Shown: positions 36,530-46,110, numbered from the stretch's first letter. The stretch: 64,000 nt of DNA from Tahibacter soli (GCF_025717065.2 NZ_JAOVZO020000023.1:124001-188000); one strand, 5' to 3'. The notes: generated by a model not told the origin, from the letters alone. Made by a program: numbers and translations.

Positions 36530-38087
36530 TGCGCGTGCGTGACCGGCGCGCACCGTGCGCCTCGAACACGGCGATCGCCTCGTCGGCCTGCTGCTCGTAC
36601 AGATAGTCGAGCGCGGTGCGGCCCGTGTCGTCCGACAGATTCGGATCGGCGCCGAGTTTCATCAGGCCTTCGAGGAACTCGAGATCCGTCGTGCGAAAGT
36701 CGACGCAGCGCTGCAGCAGGAAGCTGCGGCCATTTTCCACGCGGTGATTGAGATCGCCGCCGCGCGCGACGAGCCAGGGCAGGTATTCCAGTGCCTTGTC
36801 GGGACGATCCAGATCGGCGACTTGCGTGAGCACGGTATGGCCGTCGCGCGTCGAGCGATCGGGATCCGCGCCGGCGTCGAGCAATACTTTCACGATGTCG
36901 TCGTGGAAATTGGCGGCAGCCGCAACCAGCACGGGCCGGCCGTCGCGCTCGGCGTTCGGACTCGCGCCGCGTTCGAGCAAGCCGCGCACGCGAACGGGGT
37001 CGGCCTCGACGCTCTGCGCCTGCGCATACAGCGCCGCGTCGCGTTCGGCCTGCGTCATCGGCAGCGCCGGATGATCGAAACGCATGGCCGGCGTGACCGG
37101 CGGGGTGCCGGCCGCGCAGACCACGCGCCCGCGCGCGCCGCGCGCGACGAGCCATTCGGTCGCGACGGCATCCTGGCGTTCGGCGGCGTCGCACAGCGCC
37201 TGGTCGAAATCCTGCGGCAGCCACGGCAGCGTGCGCAGCGTGTTGAACGCGGGCGACGAGAAGTCGTTCGCCTTCACCCAACCTTCGAGGCCGCGCGCGA
37301 ACGCCATGACGCTGATCGCGCAGAAACCCGCGAGGACGACCGCGAGACTCGCCTGTTGCAAGAGGTCGACGACGAGGCCCGTGACGCCGGGACGCGGATC
37401 GTCGCCGCTGAAGCCGGAACCGCGCGCGGACCCGAGTCGAAGCAGCATGCGATACAGCAGCGTGACGACGCCGAACACGGTGATCGCGAAGAACAATGGC
37501 GACACCAACAGCAGCATGCCGCGCGGATAGACGAAGAACGATGCGAATACCGCGACCGCGATGCCGGTGCCGATGCGCAGCGCCAACGGGCTCACGCGCC
37601 GCTTGCCGTCGGATTCGACGCGCCGCTTGCGCTCGCGCGGTCGCGTTCCGGATACCGGCACGATCGCCGCGCAGCACAGCAGCACGGCCGAGCCGAAGAA
37701 CGCCACCGCGAGCGGTATCAGCCAGAAGCCGTTGAACGAGAACTCCATGGCTTCGCGCGGCGCGGCGCGCGAGAGCTTGAGCTGCGTGTCCGAGCCGACG
37801 TCGCGGTTTCTCTGCGCCGAGCTGCCGACGAAAATCTCATGACGCCGCATCTGGCCGGCATCGACCGGCCAGTCGTCCGGAACGCGATAGGTCACGAAGG
37901 CCTGCCACTGCGGTCCGCGCCGTGCCGGCCGCGCGATGCGCTCGCGATCGTACTGGCCGACCACGGTCGTGCCGTGCAGAAACGACAGACGGGTCGAGAT
38001 CATGCCGGCGAGAACCCAGCCGAGCAAGATCGCGGCGGCGATCGGCAGGAGGCTGCGCAGGGCGACGGCGGCGGGGTAACGGTTGAT
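36516..38087 (-). CDS. Membrane protein with C-terminal ankyrin repeats, probable AUC start
   Basis: A membrane protein of about 523 residues with roughly four hydrophobic segments and ankyrin repeats in the last 200 residues (VRGLLERGASPNAERDG, VKVLLDAGADPDRSTRDG, GLMKLGADPNLSDDTG). The only AUG/GUG/UUG start in frame that can be used upstream is TTG at 38027, without a ribosome site and in the middle of the first membrane helix. At 38087 an ATC codon is preceded by GGAG at seven bases and gives a natural N-terminus (xNRYPAAVALRSLLPIAAA). Either AUC is used or an ATG was mutated or misread. The ankyrin part probably binds a partner protein. Confidence 0.7.
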   Translation of the reverse strand: MNRYPAAVALRSLLPIAAAILLGWVLAGMISTRLSFLHGTTVVGQYDRERIARPARRGPQWQAFVTYRVPDDWPVDAGQMRRHEIFVGSSAQRNRDVGSDTQLKLSRAAPREAMEFSFNGFWLIPLAVAFFGSAVLLCCAAIVPVSGTRPRERKRRVESDGKRRVSPLALRIGTGIAVAVFASFFVYPRGMLLLVSPLFFAITVFGVVTLLYRMLLRLGSARGSGFSGDDPRPGVTGLVVDLLQQASLAVVLAGFCAISVMAFARGLEGWVKANDFSSPAFNTLRTLPWLPQDFDQALCDAAERQDAVATEWLVARGARGRVVCAAGTPPVTPAMRFDHPALPMTQAERDAALYAQAQSVEADPVRVRGLLERGASPNAERDGRPVLVAAAANFHDDIVKVLLDAGADPDRSTRDGHTVLTQVADLDRPDKALEYLPWLVARGGDLNHRVENGRSFLLQRCVDFRTTDLEFLEGLMKLGADPNLSDDTGRTALDYLYEQQADEAIAVFEAHGARRSRTRTTEP

Positions 38088-38364
38088 GGCGCGGCTCCGG
38101 GACGGGTTCCGGAGCTAAACGATGGACCGCGCAAAAGTGGAACATGGCGGATCGGTGCCGGCGAGAAACGACAGGGTGGGATCGAAACGCGTCGTTTCTC
38201 CAGCGGCATCGATCGTCGAAGCCGGGAACGGGCGTTGTGCGGTTGTCGCTTTTTGATCGTCATCCCGGCGCAAGGACGAACTTTCCGCAAGAAATGGAAA
38301 AGAAGAAACCTCCAGGGCGATCACTGGGGGGCACACGATTCGTCCGGCTACGGATACGGCGAAC
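38088..38364. other. Intergenic region without a gene
   Basis: About 280 bases between the ankyrin gene and the ELWxxDGT gene's terminator. Near 38257-38270 it holds GATCGTCATCCCGGCG, half of the inverted repeat type seen complete at 53817. Nothing else was recognised. Confidence 0.4.
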
Positions 38365-38393
38365 GGCGTTGCGGAGCGAGGCTCCGCAACGCC
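38365..38393 (-). terminator. Hairpin terminator of the ELWxxDGT protein gene
   Basis: A perfect 13-bp stem (GGCGTTGCGGAGC with its complement) and a GAG loop, beginning 11 bases after the stop at 38405. A clear T run is missing. Confidence 0.6.
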
Positions 38394-38404
38394 GGCATGC
38401 GTTC

Positions 38405-40957
38405 CTACGGCTCGAACCCGTCCGCGAAAATCGCCTCGCGCACGCGAATGCGCCACGGCTCGCGACCGTGCAGATAGTCGTCGGCGATTACATAGATCGC
38501 GTCGCTCGTGCGGCCGAGGAATTCGATCGAAGCGCCGCGCGCCGTCTGACCGAGCGCCGCGATCGGCGCGATGTCCGTGCCTTCCCGGTCCATCGCGCAG
38601 ATCATCGAGCCGGTGCTCGTCGAGCACCCGAAAATCGTCGCCGCGTCGTCGACGCTGGCGAACAACCGCGTGTCGGTCGTCGTCAAACCCGGGTGCTGCG
38701 ACGATACCGCGTGCGTTCCGGCCTGCGTGCCGTCGCTGACGTAGAATCCGGCCGGGGGATAGCAACAGGTTTTGAAGTGGATGCGGTCGCCGACGATGCT
38801 CAACGCGATGCGCTCGATGCGTTCGAGCTGAATTCGCTCGGTGCCGGCGATCGTTCCGTCGCTGCGCCAGACGCCGCCGAACCAGCCGCTTGAGGTACCG
38901 AAGACGAACGCGTCGCCGAAACGTTCGAATCGTGCGTCGAAGATACCGCTCGGGTCCAGCGGCACGACCGGCGCCGTGCCGGCGATCGTGCCGTCGGTGG
39001 CATACAGCGAACAGCCGTCGGGCGCCCTGCAGCCGGCAAAGTAGAGTTTTCCCTTGTGCACGATCGACGCCGCGTGCGTCGCCGAGGTGGCCACGGTGTC
39101 GCCGGACGACAGCCGGAACGTGCCGGGCGCGGTGCCGTCGCTGCGCCAGATTTCGTTCGCGTACGGCAGAAACAGGATCGCCGCGCCGCCGACATCGCCG
39201 ATCGCGGCGACGTTGTCGTCGGGCTGCGACGGATTGGCGATCGACACGCCACCGATCTCGAACGGCGCGACGGCTTGCGGCGTCAGCGCGCACAGCGTCA
39301 TCGTCGCGAGCGAGCCGCCGCAGTCGAACAACGTCACGTCGCCGTGCGTGACGAACTCGCTCGTCGAGCTGTACGTGGTGCCGGCGGACGTCGCGCCGGA
39401 CAGCTGCGCGTCGGTGCGATACAGGTGCGTCAGGCCGGCCGCGTCGCGCGCCTTGACCACGATGCTGCCGCCGTTTGCGGCAATGGAGTAGGGAATCGCG
39501 CCGCCCAGCGCTGCCGACGGCAGCGGCCACGTGCCCTGCGCCGTTCCGTCGGTGCGCCACAGCGTGTTGCGCGCATCGTCGAATGCGGTGTTGTAGACGA
39601 GCACGTCGCCGACGGCGACCGACCTTGCCGATGCCGCGAGCGGGCCGAAGCCGTTCGCCGTGTCGGGCCACAGCGCATGCAACGGGTGCGTGCCGGCGTC
39701 GGTGCCGTCGCTGATCCACACTTCCTCATCGTCGGTGCCGGCGCCGATCGCGTTGTCGCCGAGCGTTGCCGTGAGGGTGCGTGTCAGCGCGCCGCCGGAT
39801 TGAATCGTCGCGATCGCACCGGTCGTGGCGTCGATGCGCGTCGCCAGCGGCGACGTCATGACAATCACCGTATCGCCTTGCACATACGACGCGCCGCGGA
39901 TGCCGGCGTCGCCGGGCGGTGCGGTATGAATGGCGGCGAGCGTCGCGCTGCCGTTGCCGAGGTAGACCGACGACGACTGGTCGCTGTGGTCGACGAGCGC
40001 GAGCACGGCGCTGCGCGTTGCCACGAGCGACCCCGCGGTGGCCGGCACATCGAGCACCACCGACGGATTGGCAAGGTCGGTCGGCGCGTAGCGGCGAATG
40101 CGAAAGTTCGCGCCGCGCGTAGCCACGTACAGATTTCCACTCATGGCGGCGATCGACACCGGCGCTTCGTCGGCGAACCGCACGATCTCGGCCGAACCCT
40201 GCGCGGTGCCGTCGCTGGCCCACAGCGCCGAGCCGCCGCCCGGCACTTCGGCCAGGAAATGGCAACGGCCGCCGGCGGCGGCGCTCCAGGTGGCGCCGGG
40301 CAGCGTCGCGATGATCGCGCTGCCGGCGAGGGTGCCGTCGTTGCGGACCAGCGCATACGACGGGCCGGCCGTGTAGAGAGTGCCGGCGGCCGTCGCGCAG
40401 TCGACGCCCATGCGCTCGGGCAGCGTGAAGCCGTGCGCGGCGTCCTGCCGATACGTGCCTTCGGGCGTGCCGTCCGTTACCCAGACCGCCTGGCTGAAGA
40501 AAGAATCCGATGCGATCAGCAGCCGCCCGCCGACCTGGGTCATGGCGCGCCTGGGCATCAGGCCGATGTTGAAACTGTCGGGCGGCGTCAGCGCGACGGC
40601 CGTTCCGCCGGTGTAGGCCCACAGCCGGTTTTGGGCGGTGACGATCAGTCGATCGCCGAGCCGGTCGATCGCGGTGGGCGGAGGATCGACGCTCGCCCGA
40701 CCCGGCACCAGGTCGAGTTCGAGCCGCAGCCCGCCGGGCGTGCCGTCCGTCGAATACAGTTCGCGGCCGGTCTGGGGTGTCCACGCGTAGAAGTACACGC
40801 GGTCGCCGATGCGCCGGAATCCGCCCGGGTTGGAGCCGTATTCGTCGGGCGCGGTGTTCGTGTCCTTGACCATCGACACTTCAAGCGGCGGCAGCGCTTG
40901 TGCGTTCGCGGCGCTGGCGCCGGCGACAAGGGCGGTGCACAGGAGAAGAAGACGCAT
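38405..40957 (-). CDS. Secreted ELWxxDGT-repeat protein
   Basis: An 850-residue exported protein. ATG at 40957 with GGAAA upstream gives a signal peptide (LLLLCTALVAGASAANAQ); 38 upstream in-frame codons are Pro/Arg/His-rich and rejected. The protein is built of repeats with the ELWxxDGTxxGT signature (ELYSTDGTPGG, VWVTDGTPEGTY, ALWASDGTAQGS, EVWISDGTDAGT, TLWRTDGTAQGT, EIWRSDGTAPGT, SLYATDGTIAGT, VWRSDGTIAGTE, FYVSDGTQAGT), nine or more units, expected to form a beta-propeller-like structure. It ends EAIFADGFEP, the shared tail. Role outside the cell unknown. Confidence 0.88.
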   Translation of the reverse strand: MRLLLLCTALVAGASAANAQALPPLEVSMVKDTNTAPDEYGSNPGGFRRIGDRVYFYAWTPQTGRELYSTDGTPGGLRLELDLVPGRASVDPPPTAIDRLGDRLIVTAQNRLWAYTGGTAVALTPPDSFNIGLMPRRAMTQVGGRLLIASDSFFSQAVWVTDGTPEGTYRQDAAHGFTLPERMGVDCATAAGTLYTAGPSYALVRNDGTLAGSAIIATLPGATWSAAAGGRCHFLAEVPGGGSALWASDGTAQGSAEIVRFADEAPVSIAAMSGNLYVATRGANFRIRRYAPTDLANPSVVLDVPATAGSLVATRSAVLALVDHSDQSSSVYLGNGSATLAAIHTAPPGDAGIRGASYVQGDTVIVMTSPLATRIDATTGAIATIQSGGALTRTLTATLGDNAIGAGTDDEEVWISDGTDAGTHPLHALWPDTANGFGPLAASARSVAVGDVLVYNTAFDDARNTLWRTDGTAQGTWPLPSAALGGAIPYSIAANGGSIVVKARDAAGLTHLYRTDAQLSGATSAGTTYSSTSEFVTHGDVTLFDCGGSLATMTLCALTPQAVAPFEIGGVSIANPSQPDDNVAAIGDVGGAAILFLPYANEIWRSDGTAPGTFRLSSGDTVATSATHAASIVHKGKLYFAGCRAPDGCSLYATDGTIAGTAPVVPLDPSGIFDARFERFGDAFVFGTSSGWFGGVWRSDGTIAGTERIQLERIERIALSIVGDRIHFKTCCYPPAGFYVSDGTQAGTHAVSSQHPGLTTTDTRLFASVDDAATIFGCSTSTGSMICAMDREGTDIAPIAALGQTARGASIEFLGRTSDAIYVIADDYLHGREPWRIRVREAIFADGFEP

Positions 40958-41094
40958 CGGCTTTCCGTAGAGACGCGGAGTTGGCATTGCGCGGTGCCGA
41001 TGGTTCCGGTGTCGGGCAACGCGCGTGGGATGAGCAATGGGTGTGACGGGGGGCGAGGCGGGTTCCCCCAAACGCGTGCGGATGGCGCGGGCGG

Positions 41095-41892
41095 TCAGGC
41101 AGGTACGAGTGACGCTTTGCGCGTCGTACCGGCGCGAGGTTCAAACACGCGCAGGGTTTCGCGGTTCTCTCGACGAGCGTTCCAACCAACGGCCGAACCG
41201 GCAAGACCCGGGATCGGGTCGCCTTTCCGGTGGCCCGGCACGGCGCGATCTTCCGCCGTAGCCGGGCGCTCGCTGGGGAAGTTCGTCATTTCGCCGGAAC
41301 GACGAGCATCGGTCACGCCGACGGACACGGCCCCCGCATCCGCCCACACTTTGAACTTTTCGACAAATTGCGCATGCGGCACCGGCACCGGCTTGCGCTC
41401 GCCGCCGGGATTCCAGCCCCACAGCACGAGCTTGTCCTCGCTCACGTGTTTGATCAGCGCGGCGAAATCGCGGCCGTTGTTTTCCTTCGTGTCCTTGATC
41501 ATCGCGCACAGCGCCGGCGCCGACAGGCCCTGCGTCACCATGCGCATCGACGGCGGCGGCAGCGCCCAGTGCGGGGCGCCCGGCGGCGCGTGCGGACCGT
41601 AGCTCGCCGGCGGGTTCGACTCGCCGTGGCACGTACCGCACGGCAGTCCCGGCGCGCCGTGGCCGTCGGGCCCGCGCACCACCGCCTGCGCGTGCGCGAC
41701 GCCCGCGTCGAACTGCAGCGGCGCGTCGCCCGGGATATGGCAGTTCTGGCAGCGCGGGTGCTGGAACACTTCCTTCACCGTCGCGAAAGCGTCGACGGCC
41801 GCGGCACGCTGTTCGGCGCTCGGGCCGGCCGGGCCGCACGCGGCGAGCGCGAGCGGGGCGAGCATCGCAAGACCACGTAGTTCATGGCGCAT
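41095..41892 (-). CDS. Dihaem c-type cytochrome lipoprotein of the isoquinoline oxidoreductase operon, frameshifted 3' end
   Basis: An exported lipoprotein (lipobox LALAACGP, Cys19) with two haem c sites, CQNCH near 48 and CGTCH near 85, that would pass electrons from the molybdenum hydroxylase subunits upstream to the respiratory chain. It follows the large subunit by ten bases. The normal core ends near FKVWADAGA; family members stop a few residues later with PCP. Here a run of five G (41331-41335) has one base too many: with four, the frame reads DAGPCPSA and stops at 41313. The present frame instead runs 75 residues further through an IS30 remnant. Confidence 0.8.
   Translation of the reverse strand: MRHELRGLAMLAPLALAACGPAGPSAEQRAAAVDAFATVKEVFQHPRCQNCHIPGDAPLQFDAGVAHAQAVVRGPDGHGAPGLPCGTCHGESNPPASYGPHAPPGAPHWALPPPSMRMVTQGLSAPALCAMIKDTKENNGRDFAALIKHVSEDKLVLWGWNPGGERKPVPVPHAQFVEKFKVWADAGAVSVGVTDARRSGEMTNFPSERPATAEDRAVPGHRKGDPIPGLAGSAVGWNARRENRETLRVFEPRAGTTRKASLVPA
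41110..41312 (-). mobile_element. Decayed IS30-family transposase fragment
   Basis: About 200 bases that translate, in two frames, to pieces of the IS30 DDE domain: ERPATAEDRAVPGHRKGD (IS30 has ERPA-VEDRAVPGHWEGD) and, after GSAVG and a frame change, GTLVERTAK (IS30: GTLVERTTR). The rest of the element and its terminal repeats are gone. It lies directly after the 3' end of the cytochrome gene. Confidence 0.65.
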
Positions 41893-41902
41893 GATCGTCT
41901 CC

Positions 41903-44041
41903 TCAAGCCGTCGCGAAAGGCAGTTCGCGCCGGCGCTTGCCGGTCAGCGCGAACAACGCGTTGCCGATGGCCGCCGCGACCGGCGGCACGCCGACCTCGC
42001 CGACGCCGCCCGATTTGGCGGTGCTCGGCACGATGTGCACCTCGATCGCCGGCGCCTGGTTCATGCGCACCACCCGGTAGTCGTGATAGTTCGACTCCTG
42101 CACGCGGCCGTCCTTGAGCGTCAGCCGGCCGTACAGCGCCGCGGAAATGCCGAACACGATGCCCGATTCCATTTGCGCGGCGATGGACAGCGGATTCACC
42201 GCGATGCCGCAGTCGATCGCGCAGACCACGCGGTGCACGCGGATCGCGTCGTTCTCGATCGACACCTCGGCGACCTGCGCGGCGTAGCTGCCGAACGATT
42301 CGTGCACGGCGAGGCCGCGCGCGCGGCCTTGCGGCAGCGGCGTACCCCAGCCGGCTTTTTCGGCCGCGAGATTCAGCGTGCCGAGGTGCCGCGCGTGATC
42401 CTTCAGCAGCTCGCGCCGGTACGCGAGCGGGTCTTTGCCGGCCGCGTGCGCGAGTTCGTCGATCAGGCTTTCCATGACGAATCCGGTGTGCGTATGCCCG
42501 ACCGAGCGAAGCCACAGCACCGGAATGCCCGTCGACGGCGAGTGCAGGTCGACGCGGTAGTCGGCGATCTCCTTCAGATACGGCGAATCGGCGACGCCTT
42601 CGACCGACGCGGCGTCGATGCCGTTCTTGATCATCGACTGGAACGGCGTGCCGGCGAGAATCGACTGGCCCACGAGCGTGTGCTTCCACGCGACCGGCTT
42701 GCCGTCGTCGGCGAGGCCGACCGCCACGTTGTGCACGAATGCCGGGCGATAGTAGCCGCCGCGCATGTCGTCTTCGCGCGTCCACACGGTTTTCACCGGC
42801 TTGCCGGCCGCTTTCGCCACGTGCACGGCCTCGACCACGAAGTCGCTCGTCGGCGTCGCGCGGCGGCCGAAACCGCCGCCGAGAAACACGGTGTGGATCT
42901 TCACCTGTTCGGGCTTGAGGCCCGTGATCTGCGCGGTCGCCGCCTGGTCGAGCGTCTGGAACTGCGTGCCGGTCCAGACCTCGCAGCTGTCCTTCTCGAT
43001 CTTCACCGTGCAGTTGAGCGGCTCCATCGCCGCGTGCGCGAGATACGGCACGGCGTATTCGGCCTCGATCCTGCGCGCGGCCTTGCCGAGCGCGGCGTTC
43101 GCGTCGCCGGCTTGCGCTGCGACCGCGCCTTCGCTCGTCGCGGTCTTTGCAAAATCGTCGCGCAGCGAACCGCTGTCGAGGTTCGCGTTCGCGCCGAGGT
43201 CCCAGTCGACGCGCAGCGCGTCGCGGCCGAGCTTGGCGGCCCAGTAGTGGTCGGCGATCACGGCGACGCCGCTCGGCACCTGCACGACGTCGCGCACGCC
43301 CGGTATCGTCTTGGCGCGCGTCGCGTCGAACCCGCGCACCGTGCCGCCGAACACCGGCGAACGCGCGACGAGCGCGGTCAAGAGGCCTTCGAAGTGCACG
43401 TCCATGCCGAAGATCGCGCGGCCGGTGATCTTCTCGGGCGTGTCCAGGCGCTTCGTCGGATGGCCGATGACTTTCCAGTCCTTCGCGTCTTTGAGCGGCA
43501 CGGTTTTCGGCGGCGTCAGCTTCGAGGCCGCGTCGACGAGTTCGCCGTAGCGCGCGCGCTTGTCGCCGGCGATCACCTCGCCGTTTTCGGTGCGGCAGTC
43601 GGCCGCCTTCACGCCGAAGCGCTTCGCCGCGGCCTGCACGAGCAGCGCGCGCGCGGTGGCGCCGGCCTGGCGGTAGCGGTCGAATTCGGTCCAGGTGCTC
43701 ATCGAGCCGCCGGTGAACTGGATCGGCATCGCCGTGGAGAAATACGCCGGCGCGGCCGGCGCATGTTCCACTTTTATCTTGTTCCAGTCGGCGTCGAGCT
43801 CCTCGGCGATCAGCATCGGCAGCGCGGTCCAGATGCCTTGTCCCATTTCCGAATGCGCGAGCAGCACGGTCACGCCGTCGTCGGCGCCGATGCGCAGGAA
43901 CGCGTTCGGCGCGAACGTCTGCGCCACCGGCGCGGCCGACGCGGTCTGCGCGGCGCGCGCGGCGGCCGGCACGAAGAACGCGACGACGAGGCCGCCGCCG
44001 GCGAGCGCGGCGGTCTTGAGAAAATCGCGGCGGGCGTTCAT
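41903..44041 (-). CDS. iorB: Isoquinoline 1-oxidoreductase-type molybdopterin subunit (beta)
   Basis: A 712-residue xanthine-dehydrogenase-family large subunit that binds molybdopterin and hydroxylates an N-heterocycle or oxidises an aldehyde. A twin-arginine-like leader ([14 protein letters not shown]) directs Tat export, as in this periplasmic subgroup. Conserved stretches are [20 protein letters not shown] near 64, [17 protein letters not shown] near 355, and the C-terminal [14 protein letters not shown] with the catalytic Glu near 690. The start overlaps the small-subunit stop (ATGA). The true substrate is unknown. Confidence 0.9.
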   Translation of the reverse strand: MNARRDFLKTAALAGGGLVVAFFVPAAARAAQTASAAPVAQTFAPNAFLRIGADDGVTVLLAHSEMGQGIWTALPMLIAEELDADWNKIKVEHAPAAPAYFSTAMPIQFTGGSMSTWTEFDRYRQAGATARALLVQAAAKRFGVKAADCRTENGEVIAGDKRARYGELVDAASKLTPPKTVPLKDAKDWKVIGHPTKRLDTPEKITGRAIFGMDVHFEGLLTALVARSPVFGGTVRGFDATRAKTIPGVRDVVQVPSGVAVIADHYWAAKLGRDALRVDWDLGANANLDSGSLRDDFAKTATSEGAVAAQAGDANAALGKAARRIEAEYAVPYLAHAAMEPLNCTVKIEKDSCEVWTGTQFQTLDQAATAQITGLKPEQVKIHTVFLGGGFGRRATPTSDFVVEAVHVAKAAGKPVKTVWTREDDMRGGYYRPAFVHNVAVGLADDGKPVAWKHTLVGQSILAGTPFQSMIKNGIDAASVEGVADSPYLKEIADYRVDLHSPSTGIPVLWLRSVGHTHTGFVMESLIDELAHAAGKDPLAYRRELLKDHARHLGTLNLAAEKAGWGTPLPQGRARGLAVHESFGSYAAQVAEVSIENDAIRVHRVVCAIDCGIAVNPLSIAAQMESGIVFGISAALYGRLTLKDGRVQESNYHDYRVVRMNQAPAIEVHIVPSTAKSGGVGEVGVPPVAAAIGNALFALTGKRRRELPFATA

Positions 44042-44505
44042 CGCGTCGTCTCCTTCGCGAGCGTCGCGGCGCGATGCACCGCGGCGCGGATGCGCGGGTA
44101 GGTGCCGCAGCGGCAGATGTTGCCCGAGAGCGCCGCGTCGATGTCGGCGTCGGTCGGTTCGGGCTTGGCCTTGATGAGCGCGACGGCCGACATGATCTGG
44201 CCCGACTGGCAATAGCCGCACTGCACGACGTCGAGTTCGGCCCACGCGCGCTGCACGGGGTGCGTGCCGTCCGGCGACAGGCCTTCGATCGTCGTGATGG
44301 CCTTGCCGGCGGCGGCCCCGACCGGCGTGACGCACGCGCGCAGCGGCGCGCCGTCGAGGTGCACGGTGCAGGCGCCGCATTGCGCCAGGCCGCAGCCGAA
44401 TTTCGTTCCGGTGAGGTGGGCGACGTCGCGGATGACCCAGAGCAGGGGCATGTCGTCCGGTACGTCGAAGTCCTGCGTCTTGCCGTTGATCGTCAAGCTG
44501 ACCAT
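44038..44505 (-). CDS. iorA: Isoquinoline 1-oxidoreductase-type 2Fe-2S subunit (alpha)
   Basis: A 155-residue small subunit carrying two 2Fe-2S clusters. The plant-type cluster uses [17 protein letters not shown] (Cys38, 43, 46 and the Cys near 58); the second uses CGYCQSGQ and [11 protein letters not shown] (near 96-99 and 130-132). It has no leader and would be exported together with the Tat-bearing large subunit. First gene of a three-gene operon. Confidence 0.93.
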   Translation of the reverse strand: MVSLTINGKTQDFDVPDDMPLLWVIRDVAHLTGTKFGCGLAQCGACTVHLDGAPLRACVTPVGAAAGKAITTIEGLSPDGTHPVQRAWAELDVVQCGYCQSGQIMSAVALIKAKPEPTDADIDAALSGNICRCGTYPRIRAAVHRAATLAKETTR

Positions 44506-44616
44506 GAGCGTCTCCCGATGCTGCCGGCGGGTGGAATCGGAGTGAGGCGAGTTTGTACCAGTTGCGCCTCGGAAGCATGCAAACTCGACAGCGCGTTTTC
44601 AATCGGTCGACAAACA

Positions 44617-45741
44617 ATGGCGAGGAATAGGCAAGACACCGCACGGACGCTCACGGCGCGAGAACTCAACCGCGCGACCCTCGCACGGCAATGGCTGATC
44701 GGCCGCGCGAACGCGACGCCGCTGGCCGCGATCGAGCACCTGGCTGGCCTGCAGGCGCAGGCGCCGAATCCGCCGTACTACCAGCTGTGGACGCGGCTTG
44801 CCGATTTTCGCCGCGACGATCTCACGGCGCTGATCGAAGAGCGCCGCGTCGTGCGCGCCGCGTGCCAGCGCAGCACCTTGCATCTCGTCGGCGCGCGCGA
44901 CTTCCTCGGCCTGCGCGGACTCGTCGACGCGGTGCTCGAACGCGGCCTGCAGGGCGGTCACGGCCGTTTTCTCACCGGGCTCGATCTGGACGAGATCGCC
45001 AAGGCCGGCGATGCGCTGCTGCGCCGCGGCGCGCTGTCGAACGCGGAGCTCGGCGCGAAGCTCGCCGAGCGCTGGACCGGCCGCGACGAGACGTCGCTGG
45101 CCGCCGTGCTGCGCTGCCGGCGCGCACTCGTCCACGTGCCGCCGGCCGGCACCTGGAATCACAACAAGTCGGCGCTGCTCGCACCCGCCGAGCGCTGGCT
45201 CGACGCGCCGCTCGACGGAAGGGCGACGATCGACGCCTGGGTGCCGCGCTATCTCGCCGCGTTCGGCCCCGCGAGCGTGAAGGACATGCAGACGTGGTCG
45301 GGCCTGACCGGCCTTGCCGCCGCGTTCGAACGGCAGCGCGACGCGCTCGTGACGTTCCGCGACGAGAACGGCGTGGAACTGTTCGACCTGCCCGACGCGC
45401 CGCGGCCCGATGCCGGCACGCCGGTACCGACGCAGTTTCTCGCCGAGTTCGACAACCTGCTGCTGTCGCACGCGGACCGCACGCGCGTGGTCGCGACCGA
45501 ACATCAGAAGAAGGTGATGACGATCAACGGGCTCGTGCGCGGCGCGATCCTCGTCGACGGTTTCGTGCAAGGCATCTGGCGCATCGAACGCGGCAAGCGC
45601 GCGGCGACGCTTTCGGTCGAACCGTTCGCGACGCTCGCGAAGAAGGATCGCGATGCGCTTGCGGACGAAGGCCGGCGGCTGCTCGCGTTCGCGGCCGACG
45701 AGGTCGATGCGCACACGGTGGCCTTCGCGAAGACGGCATGA
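44617..45741 (+). CDS. Winged-helix DNA-binding protein, AlkZ-like
   Basis: A 374-residue protein of the HTH_42 (PF06224-type) family, which includes the DNA glycosylases AlkZ and YcaQ that remove interstrand crosslinks or bulky adducts. ATG at 44617. Family markers: IEHLAGLQAQAPNPPYYQLW near 38, RSTLHLVGARDFL near 84, WVPRYLAAFGPAS near 205, and PTQFLAEFDNLLLSHADR near 265. The catalytic Gln-x-Gln appears as QAQ in LAGLQAQAP. Divergent from the oxidoreductase operon. Whether it is a glycosylase is not established by sequence alone. Confidence 0.85.
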   Translation: MARNRQDTARTLTARELNRATLARQWLIGRANATPLAAIEHLAGLQAQAPNPPYYQLWTRLADFRRDDLTALIEERRVVRAACQRSTLHLVGARDFLGLRGLVDAVLERGLQGGHGRFLTGLDLDEIAKAGDALLRRGALSNAELGAKLAERWTGRDETSLAAVLRCRRALVHVPPAGTWNHNKSALLAPAERWLDAPLDGRATIDAWVPRYLAAFGPASVKDMQTWSGLTGLAAAFERQRDALVTFRDENGVELFDLPDAPRPDAGTPVPTQFLAEFDNLLLSHADRTRVVATEHQKKVMTINGLVRGAILVDGFVQGIWRIERGKRAATLSVEPFATLAKKDRDALADEGRRLLAFAADEVDAHTVAFAKTA

Positions 45742-45818
45742 GCGCGCGAACGAAAACCTAACCCGTCGGCGAACGCGGCCGTGTAGCCTGTTCGCAGCAA
45801 CGAAGGGGCGAGGCTCGC

Positions 45819-46043
45819 ATGAGTGTCGATGTTGCGTTCGATGTGTTCGCGTTGGTTTTACTGGCAGCGGTTGCGTTCGTGATCGCGGCTGTCGCGATGG
45901 CCGCGTGGCGCCGTCGGCGGCCCGCGAGACGGCGTTCGGACGGCGGCAGCGAGGAAGGCGGCGACTGGATCGGTTCGTCGTCGCGCGATCGCGATTACGA
46001 CAACGACGGCGGCGACGGCGGTGGGGACGGCGGCGGCGACTGA
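45819..46043 (+). CDS. Small single-span membrane protein with Gly/Asp tail
   Basis: A 74-residue protein: membrane segment at about 7-29 (VFALVLLAAVAFVIAAVAMAAW), a basic stop-transfer patch (RRRRPARRR) and a Ser/Gly/Asp tail (DNDGGDGGGDGGGD). A purine-rich ribosome site (AAGGGGCGAGG) precedes the ATG. Short, but its topology is coherent. Function unknown. Confidence 0.6.
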   Translation: MSVDVAFDVFALVLLAAVAFVIAAVAMAAWRRRRPARRRSDGGSEEGGDWIGSSSRDRDYDNDGGDGGGDGGGD

Positions 46044-46078
46044 GCGCCGATATCGCGCGACGGATTTCGAATGACCAA

Positions 46079-46110
46079 CCCTCTCCCCCAAGCTTGCTTG
46101 GGGGAGAGGG
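46079..46110. repeat. Hairpin repeat, first copy
   Basis: A perfect 15-bp stem, CCCTCTCCCCCAAGC with its complement, and a TT loop. This C/G-rich hairpin followed by a GTGAGGGG motif is a common intergenic repeat type in proteobacterial genomes. Confidence 0.7.

Noticed and set aside
41141-41839. Alternative minus-strand frame overlapping the cytochrome
   Set aside because: It lacks both CxxCH sites and the lipobox present in the chosen frame.
44074-44616. Upstream extension of the AlkZ-like protein
   Set aside because: The added residues are antisense to the 2Fe-2S subunit and Arg/Asp-rich; the family start is at 44617.
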